A DNA stretch of 64,000 bases, taken from NCBI RefSeq assembly GCF_021650975.2, contig NZ_CP091285.1, positions 3,224,001 through 3,288,000 of the forward strand, in the 5' to 3' direction. The notes beneath the pieces were generated by a model. It made no database searches. It saw nothing but the letters and a program-made list of their open reading frames with translations, and had not been told where the DNA came from. This DNA comes from Flavobacterium jumunjinense (GTDB lineage Bacteria > Bacteroidota > Bacteroidia > Flavobacteriales > Flavobacteriaceae). Within the stretch, counting starts at the first letter, position 1, and every line of letters starts with the position of its first letter. The translations under genes were made by a program, and so were the position numbers. This document shows positions 58,363 through 64,000 of the stretch, piece by piece.

Positions 58363-59261
58363 TGACAAAAAGTATATTAAAAACAATAGCAATTTTATTC
58401 TTATTAACGATTGCATCATGTTCAAAAGATGATGATAGTGATCCTGTTGAAACACCAGAAAAAAAGCTTAAAAGCATCACTTCTTCTCAAGGAATAACAA
58501 CAAAAACAACTACTTTTAATTATGATACTTCTGGAAAATGGATATCTGGTGTAAATCGTTTTGGTAAAAATTACAGTGTAAATTATACTAGCAATGATAA
58601 AATTTCATCGTTTGATGTAGAGAATCAATCTAGTGGTGTAGAATACCTGTATTCTCCAGCTCCTGATTTTTCTTTAAATAAAATTAAAGTAGATACTTAT
58701 GAAACGGATTTAATATACAACAACTTTAGAATATCAGACTTTGAATTTTACGATCCTTCTTTGGAAAACACTGTCAATGTTACTTATGATGCTGTTGGTA
58801 GAATAGCAACAATAACGAATAATGATGAACAAACCCGTTTTTCTTATACTTACGATTCTTCGAATCGAATTATTCGAGTAGATCAATTAGGCACAGGAAG
58901 TCCTGCAGAGCCTTATGTTTTAACATCGTATGCTGAATATGAGTACGAATCGCATAAAAATCCGGTCTATAAATTCTTTAAGCAACAAATGGATTTTGGT
59001 CAATTTATATTTTCACCAATTGAAATTTATCCTTATTTCAGTCGTATTTTCAATTATACGGATTATAACAATATTTATATTTTACCAGAATATAACATTA
59101 AATCTGTTAAAGAGTATAGTGTAAATAATACTACTCAACCTATTTTTGACGTAACCATGAGCTATACTTTAGAAAATGAAAAAGTAATGTCTTTTACAAC
59201 AACAATTATCTATAATGGAACTACTTCTTCTGAACAAACAAGCTATACATATGAAAATTAA
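58362..59261 (+). CDS. Lipoprotein with YD-like strand repeats, second copy
   Basis: A 299-residue lipoprotein (ILKTIAILFLLTIASC, then SKDDDSDPVE). Units such as KTTTFNYDTSGKWISGVNRF, VNVTYDAVGRIATITNNDEQ and FSYTYDSSNRIIRVDQLGTG show the YD-repeat pattern (Y-D-x-x-G-R-I) found in RHS-like and other surface proteins. It is a paralog in style of the 54527 product. The next gene starts 11 bases before its stop. Confidence 0.68.
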   Translation: MTKSILKTIAILFLLTIASCSKDDDSDPVETPEKKLKSITSSQGITTKTTTFNYDTSGKWISGVNRFGKNYSVNYTSNDKISSFDVENQSSGVEYLYSPAPDFSLNKIKVDTYETDLIYNNFRISDFEFYDPSLENTVNVTYDAVGRIATITNNDEQTRFSYTYDSSNRIIRVDQLGTGSPAEPYVLTSYAEYEYESHKNPVYKFFKQQMDFGQFIFSPIEIYPYFSRIFNYTDYNNIYILPEYNIKSVKEYSVNNTTQPIFDVTMSYTLENEKVMSFTTTIIYNGTTSSEQTSYTYEN

Positions 59262-60231
59262 AATTTTATTTGTTACGTTGCTATCATGCTTGTCATTAGT
59301 AGCTCAAGATATTGATAAAGCAAAAGATCATGAATTATTGACTCGTTATCCTGGTTCTAAAATTATTTATTACTTCCAAAAAGACTATAATGAATTAAAA
59401 TTTGCTGTTAAAGCTGGAAAACCAGAAAAAGAGCCTCAAAAATGGTTAGATGTTTCAGGATACCAAACTTCAATTGTGTATGAAATTCCTTTGGGTAAAT
59501 CAACTGTTGAGGTAATGAAAAATTATCAGGATGCTTTTAAAGCCAATAATGCCGAAATTTTGTTCCAATGTAAAGGCGGTGAATGTGATGGAACAACGGC
59601 TTGGTATAGTGCTAAGTTTTTTGAAAAAGTCTACGGTAAAGACAACCGACAAAGTAATGGTGAAACAGGACATTATTATGATTTTGGAGCCTATCATGTT
59701 GCCCAACGCTATATGGTTGGTAAAATAATTACTTCTGATAAAATTTATTTCATTGAAATAGGAATGACTCCAACTTATGATGGGAAACCTGTAAAAGTAT
59801 GTGTGGAAGTAATCGAACAAGAAGCATTACAAAGTGGTTTAATTGCAATTAATGCAGACCTAATCAAGGAAAAATTAGAAAAAGAAGGAAAATTAATTTT
59901 AGATGGAATCTTATTTGACACAGGTAAAGCTACTTTAAAACAAAGCTCTTTTTCTGTACTGGAAATGGTGGGAGAATATTTGAATAAAAATCCAAAATCT
60001 AGAATTTATGTTGTGGGCCATACTGATGATGTAGGTTCGTTAGATGCAAATCTGCAATTATCTGAAGATAGAGCAGCAGCAGTTGTAAGTGCTTTAATGA
60101 ATAATTATGGTGATTTTGGAACCCAATTAACTCCATTAGGCGTTGGACCTGCTTGTCCAGTTGCTACCAATGAAACAGAGGAAGGAAGAATGAAAAATAG
60201 AAGAGTGGAAATTGTTTTAAAAAAGAAATAA
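59251..60231 (+). CDS. OmpA-family peptidoglycan-binding protein
   Basis: A 326-residue protein started at MKIKILFVTLLSCLSLVAQ, giving a clean signal peptide; the longer frame from 59215 has none. The N-terminal ~190 residues are unrecognised. The C-terminal OmpA domain is clear: ILFDTGKATLKQSSFSVLEM, VGEYLNKNPKSRIYVVGHTD, DVGSLDANLQLSEDRAAAVV and GRMKNRRVEIVLKK. It binds peptidoglycan and anchors an outer-membrane or periplasmic complex. It is the last gene of the run; a terminator follows within 25 bases. Confidence 0.85.
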   Translation: MKIKILFVTLLSCLSLVAQDIDKAKDHELLTRYPGSKIIYYFQKDYNELKFAVKAGKPEKEPQKWLDVSGYQTSIVYEIPLGKSTVEVMKNYQDAFKANNAEILFQCKGGECDGTTAWYSAKFFEKVYGKDNRQSNGETGHYYDFGAYHVAQRYMVGKIITSDKIYFIEIGMTPTYDGKPVKVCVEVIEQEALQSGLIAINADLIKEKLEKEGKLILDGILFDTGKATLKQSSFSVLEMVGEYLNKNPKSRIYVVGHTDDVGSLDANLQLSEDRAAAVVSALMNNYGDFGTQLTPLGVGPACPVATNETEEGRMKNRRVEIVLKKK

Positions 60232-60250
60232 GATAGATTTTTTTTGTTTT

Positions 60251-60304
60251 TGGGTTTACTTTTTAATTGGTTTTCTACCAATGAATAAAGTGAACCCATT
60301 TTTT
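60251..60304 (+). terminator. Terminator of the lipoprotein run
   Basis: GGGTTtACTTT pairs with AAAGTgAACCC at the base of a larger hairpin (inner TTGG..CCAA), followed by ATTTTTTATG. Confidence 0.75.
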
Positions 60305-60344
60305 ATGCTAAAAAGTGGATGAAAACAATTAAAAATCTTTACTT

Positions 60345-61973
60345 ATGAAAATTAAAAAAATTACTTTATTACATGTTTGTCTATTATTTTCCAGTTTTTT
60401 ATTACATGCTCAATATAATTTTGAGCTTATAAAAGACATTAATCCAAATGGTGATTCTAACCCAGGCAAATTTACTTACTTTAACAACAAACTCATTTTT
60501 ACAGCAGACGATGGAGTACATGGTAGAGAACCATGGATATCTGATGGTACTAACGCAGGAACTTTTATGCTTAAAGATTTTGTCTTAAATGGGAACTCAG
60601 ATATTACAGATTTTCAAGTTTATAACGATAAAGCTTATTTTAATGCTGATGATGGTGTAAATTCAGGTATTTGGGTCACCGATGGAACTACAGTTGGAAC
60701 ACAATTTTTAAAGAATGTTCAACTTAATACATATTCAGGTATTGTTTTCAATGGTTTATTATATTTTTCAGGTAATGATGGCACATCAGGAAGAGAACTT
60801 TGGGTAACAGATGGAACAACAAATGGAACAAATTTGGTTAAAGATATTAATTCTAATGGAGATTCAGACCCTCAACATTTTTTTGAGTTAAACGGAAATT
60901 TGTATTTTTTTGCTAGAAATCCTCAAAATTTTTTACGTAGAAATTTGTGGATAACTGACGGAACTACAACTGGTACGATAGTGGTTAACAACGATGTAGA
61001 TTTTGCAAATGAAATTAATTCTGATGTTGTTGTATACAATAATAAAGCCTATTTCCCATCATTTTCTTCTGCAAATGGTTCAGAGTTATGGTCAACAGAT
61101 GGTACAACTATTGGTACTCAATTATTAAAAGATATAAATCCTGGAGCAAATAGTTCATCAATTAGTTTTTTTAAAGTTTTCAATAATAAATTGTTTTTTA
61201 GTGCCAATGACGGTAGTGTAGGAAGAGAACTTTGGGTAACAGATGGCACAACAAATGGAACGGTCTTGTTTCATAATTTTCTTGCTCCAGGAGATGGAGA
61301 CCCTCTTGAATTAACAGTACTAGGAAATAGAATGTATATGAGAGCAAATGGACCTACTATAGGTTCGGAGTTATTTGCTACAACAGGCAATACAGGTATA
61401 AATAACACCTATCTTGTTAAAGATATTGCACTATTTGGGGCAAATAGTAGACCTTTTTATCTAAATACCTACAACAATGAATTGTTTTTTATAGCTAGTG
61501 ATGATCCTAGTGGTAGTGGTAGTATTTTTGATTTATGGGTGTCAAATGGAACACAACAAGGAACCATTAAAATTGCACCTCCTATTGCCCCAAATATAGG
61601 TCCCTTGAATGAAAATGAGAGAAACTTTACAGTAGTAAACAATTCTTTGTTTTTTACAGCAAGCTTTAATTCTAATGGAAATGAATTGTGGAAACTTACA
61701 GCAACTAATTTATCGGCCTCAGAATTCGATTGGTCTAACGAATTAAAAGTCTATCCAAATCCTTCTGATGATTTAGTTACTATCCAGTTTCAAAATGACT
61801 TTAAAGGAAGTTATTCTTTGTTTAATCATTTAGGAAAACAAATCCTAACTCATACGATTAATTCACTTGAAACTCAAATTTCATTAGAAAAGTATACCTC
61901 AGGAATGTATCTTTTAGTTTTAAGTAGTGATAATGGAGAACAAATTCAAACCTATAAAATTCTAAAAAAATAA
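60345..61973 (+). CDS. T9SS-secreted ELWxxDGT-repeat protein 1
   Basis: A 542-residue protein with signal peptide KITLLHVCLLFSSFLLHAQ. Beta-propeller-like repeats contain (E)LW(V/S)TDGTT.GT about seven times (for example RELWVTDGTTNGTNLVKDIN). The C-terminal ~70 residues are the type A T9SS sorting domain (LKVYPNPSDDLVTIQFQNDF ... YTSGMYLLVLSSDNG ... QTYKILKK). Exported by T9SS and surface-bound or released; such proteins are often adhesins or degradative-system partners. The gene is followed by a paralog 25 bases on. Confidence 0.9.
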   Translation: MKIKKITLLHVCLLFSSFLLHAQYNFELIKDINPNGDSNPGKFTYFNNKLIFTADDGVHGREPWISDGTNAGTFMLKDFVLNGNSDITDFQVYNDKAYFNADDGVNSGIWVTDGTTVGTQFLKNVQLNTYSGIVFNGLLYFSGNDGTSGRELWVTDGTTNGTNLVKDINSNGDSDPQHFFELNGNLYFFARNPQNFLRRNLWITDGTTTGTIVVNNDVDFANEINSDVVVYNNKAYFPSFSSANGSELWSTDGTTIGTQLLKDINPGANSSSISFFKVFNNKLFFSANDGSVGRELWVTDGTTNGTVLFHNFLAPGDGDPLELTVLGNRMYMRANGPTIGSELFATTGNTGINNTYLVKDIALFGANSRPFYLNTYNNELFFIASDDPSGSGSIFDLWVSNGTQQGTIKIAPPIAPNIGPLNENERNFTVVNNSLFFTASFNSNGNELWKLTATNLSASEFDWSNELKVYPNPSDDLVTIQFQNDFKGSYSLFNHLGKQILTHTINSLETQISLEKYTSGMYLLVLSSDNGEQIQTYKILKK

Positions 61974-61998
61974 ACAGTTACACAAAAACAAAAAAATC

Positions 61999-63675
61999 AT
62001 GAATAAAAAAATATACATATTAATTGCTTTTTTTTGGCTTAGTCAATTAAGTATAGCACAATACCAGTTTACACAAGTAGCCGAAATTAACGCTGGAAGT
62101 GATGGTAGTAATCCAAGGTATTTTATGGAATATAATGGAGAACTATATTTTAATGCATCCACTAGTTTTCAACAAAGACTTTATAAAACATCAGGTTCAG
62201 GAGCTACTTTAGTGGCTGATATAAATGGAAATGGTGTGGGTTATAACCCTAAACCTTTAAAAGTAATTAATAATAAATTACTTTTTCTCGCCTCTTCTCA
62301 AGCACATGGTGGAGAGCTTTTTATAACAGATGGTACCGCTTCTGGTACTGAAGTCTTATTGGATATTTATCCAGGTACAAATGGATCAAGTCTTAACTAT
62401 GATTATCTCGATTTCTATGGAGAATTAAATGGAGAATTGTATTTTTGGGCACGAGAAGTTTCAGGGCCTTATTCGCTTTGGAAAACAGATGGTACTTCTT
62501 CAGGAACAGTTAAGATTTTAGATCCTGCTTTTTCAGGAGGACCAAATTATATGACAACCTACAACGGGAAAATTTATTTCGCGGCTTATAGTGCACCAGG
62601 CGAAAATCCTGAATTGTATGTTACTGATGGAACTGCTAGTGGAACTGGATTGTTTTTAGAAATAAATCCTTCAACAGCATCAAATTTATCTTCTGGCTCA
62701 AATCCAAATGATTTATTTGTATATGATGGTTATTTGTTCTTTTCTGCTGACGATGGAACGAATGGTAGAGAACTTTGGAGAACCAATGGAACTGCTGTTG
62801 GAACAACTATGGTGGCAGACATTTTTCCAAATACTTTAAATCCTTCTTTTGGAAAAGGGAGTAATCCAGGTGATTTTATTGAATTTAACAATGAACTTTA
62901 TTTTACTGCAAGAGGTTATGATGCAGGGTTGAATCAAGTAACTGGGAATGAATTGTATAAATATTCAATTGCAGATGGTTGGAATAGAGTTAAGGATTTT
63001 TATCCTGGTAATTTAAATAATGGTATTGGTTCTAATAATCCTTTCTTTATTTTAAATAATGAATTATACGTTGCTGCTCAAGATGGAACAGCGGGTTCGA
63101 ATCAATATGAGATTTGGAAAACGGATGGTACTGAAAGCGGTACAATAAAAGTAGTTAATGCAAGTACTCTGAATAATGAATCGCCTAATTTTTCATTGCA
63201 AGACAAAAAATTTACAGTTTTAAATAATAAACTTATTTTTGAACATAATATCCAACAAATTTGGGTTACTGATGGAACTAATGCAGGTACACAAGAATTA
63301 ACCAATACTGGTGTTACCAACGTGCCTATTGGTGTTTCAGCATTTCAACCCATTGTTTTTAACGACGAAATATACTTTGGTGGAAATTACCCAACACAAG
63401 GCGTTGAACTTTGGAAATTAGCAGATACTACCTTATCTATTGAAGATTTTAGTACAAATGAAAAAATTAGTGTTTATCCAAATCCTACAAAAGATTATGT
63501 AAATATTGATATCAAGAATAAAGATTTTATTACAGAAATATATGATTTATCCGGAAAGTTATTAGTAACAACAAGCGATTCTAAAATTGACATGAATAAA
63601 TTTAATAATGGAATATACCTACTTAAAATTATCACTGTAAATGAAACAATGTTTCAAAAAATTATAAAGCACTAA
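61999..63675 (+). CDS. T9SS-secreted ELWxxDGT-repeat protein 2
   Basis: A 558-residue protein with signal peptide IYILIAFFWLSQLSIAQ. Repeat units such as RELWRTNGTAVGTTMVADIF, EIWKTDGTESGTIKVVNAST and IWVTDGTNAGTQELT are like those of protein 1, and the sorting domain closes it (ISVYPNPTKDYVNIDIKNKD ... YDLSGKLLVTTS ... MFQKIIKH). It is a tandem paralog, probably co-transcribed, and its transcript ends at a strong bidirectional terminator. Confidence 0.9.
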   Translation: MNKKIYILIAFFWLSQLSIAQYQFTQVAEINAGSDGSNPRYFMEYNGELYFNASTSFQQRLYKTSGSGATLVADINGNGVGYNPKPLKVINNKLLFLASSQAHGGELFITDGTASGTEVLLDIYPGTNGSSLNYDYLDFYGELNGELYFWAREVSGPYSLWKTDGTSSGTVKILDPAFSGGPNYMTTYNGKIYFAAYSAPGENPELYVTDGTASGTGLFLEINPSTASNLSSGSNPNDLFVYDGYLFFSADDGTNGRELWRTNGTAVGTTMVADIFPNTLNPSFGKGSNPGDFIEFNNELYFTARGYDAGLNQVTGNELYKYSIADGWNRVKDFYPGNLNNGIGSNNPFFILNNELYVAAQDGTAGSNQYEIWKTDGTESGTIKVVNASTLNNESPNFSLQDKKFTVLNNKLIFEHNIQQIWVTDGTNAGTQELTNTGVTNVPIGVSAFQPIVFNDEIYFGGNYPTQGVELWKLADTTLSIEDFSTNEKISVYPNPTKDYVNIDIKNKDFITEIYDLSGKLLVTTSDSKIDMNKFNNGIYLLKIITVNETMFQKIIKH

Positions 63676-63677
63676 AG

Positions 63678-63704
63678 AATCGGGTATTTTACCCGATTTT
63701 TTTT
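63678..63704. terminator. Bidirectional terminator
   Basis: AATCGGGT-atttt-ACCCGATT, then TTTTTT. It separates the ELWxxDGT gene and the mnmE gene, whose stop codon overlaps its right edge. Confidence 0.88.
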
Positions 63705-64000
63705 ATTTCCCAATACAGAAATTAGCAAAAATATTACCCAATAATTCATCATTAGTCACTTCACCAGTAATTTCACCGAAATAGAACAAAGCCTGACGAA
63801 TATCGATAGCCATTAAATCGGAAGAAATCCCAGAGTCTAATCCCCATTTCACTTTTTGTACCTCTTCCAACGCTTTTAATAACGAATCGTAATGACGTGT
63901 ATTGGTCACAATCGTTTCATTATTGCGTAAAGCCCCTGTGTTTACAAAAGAGAGTAGGGTTTCTTTTAGAGTATCGATACCTAATTTTTGTTTGGCGCTT
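63703..64000 (-). CDS. mnmE: tRNA modification GTPase MnmE, C-terminal part
   Basis: The frame runs off the right edge, so only the end is seen (about 98 residues). It reads KLGIDTLKETLLSFVNTGAL, NNETIVTNTRHYDSLLKALE and ends SSDLMAIDIRQALFYFGEIT, GEVTNDELLGNIFANFCIGK. This is the C-terminal helical domain of MnmE, including the family's final C(I/V)GK with the conserved Cys. MnmE with MnmG modifies U34 of certain tRNAs. The upstream part lies outside the window. Confidence 0.93.
   Translation of the reverse strand, partial: SAKQKLGIDTLKETLLSFVNTGALRNNETIVTNTRHYDSLLKALEEVQKVKWGLDSGISSDLMAIDIRQALFYFGEITGEVTNDELLGNIFANFCIGK

Noticed and set aside
59215-59250. Longer start for the OmpA-family gene
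   Set aside because: It would place residues before the signal peptide; the ATG at 59251 gives a proper signal.
1-64000. tRNA, rRNA or riboswitch genes
   Set aside because: I looked for cloverleaf ends with CCA-adjacent T arms and for known conserved leaders and saw none I could support.

Overview
The window looks like a chromosomal segment of a member of the Flavobacteriaceae, most likely Flavobacterium or a close relative. The DNA is strongly AT-rich. Several genes are preceded by the Bacteroidota -7 motif TAnnTTTG. Many proteins are lipoproteins of the 'SCSKDDD' kind or end in a type IX secretion (T9SS) sorting domain. The only housekeeping genes are mazG and, running off the right edge, the 3' end of mnmE. 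Most of the rest is accessory or envelope-related. Assignments come from reading motifs by eye; no database search was possible.

Left end (1-4400): a cassette-like region of small unknown minus-strand genes. A 246-bp direct repeat occurs twice, with a third broken copy, and each full copy carries the last codons of a tyrosine-recombinase gene. It ends in about 16 tandem 41-bp palindromic units. Next comes a six-gene minus-strand cluster (4390-7370) with a UbiE-like methyltransferase and a degenerate peptidoglycan-glycosyltransferase-like protein. Then come mazG (3' end altered by a triplicated ~70-bp insertion) and a nitric-oxide detoxification locus (8848-14083): quinol-type NO reductase, cupin, small membrane protein, Rrf2-family Fe-S regulator and a lipoprotein with a CxxCH haem motif.

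Middle (14300-29000): a YdcF-like protein, a VWA/MoxR-type ATPase pair with a secreted ORF between them, a lipoprotein resembling aerolysin/ETX-MTX2 pore formers, a REP-associated tyrosine transposase (RAYT) bracketed by its own palindromes, an AprA-type methyltransferase, and YchJ, LigT-like and SseB-like proteins. It closes with a neighbourhood of peptidase folds: a small caspase-like protein lacking the catalytic residues, a membrane-anchored trypsin-like protease, and an overlapping secreted partner.

Defence region (29477-42236): a complete type I restriction-modification operon, hsdM-RAYT-hsdS-DUF262-DUF262-hsdR, almost without gaps. A RAYT gene sits inside the operon in phase with it. 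Both this RAYT and a second one just upstream carry copies of a GAGACGCC-type palindrome inside their own coding sequences, at matching positions and in frame.

Right end (42300-64000): unknown secreted proteins, a small HTH-like protein, a region of 11-bp repeats and a possible MITE, a YdjM-like membrane protein, and a signalling locus. That locus has a periplasmic TPR-CHAT (caspase-like) protein convergent with an ECF sigma factor and its probable anti-sigma/TPR partner. Divergent from the sigma factor is a compact plus-strand run of eight secreted proteins or lipoproteins ending with an OmpA-family protein. After that come two tandem ELWxxDGT-repeat T9SS substrates and the end of mnmE.
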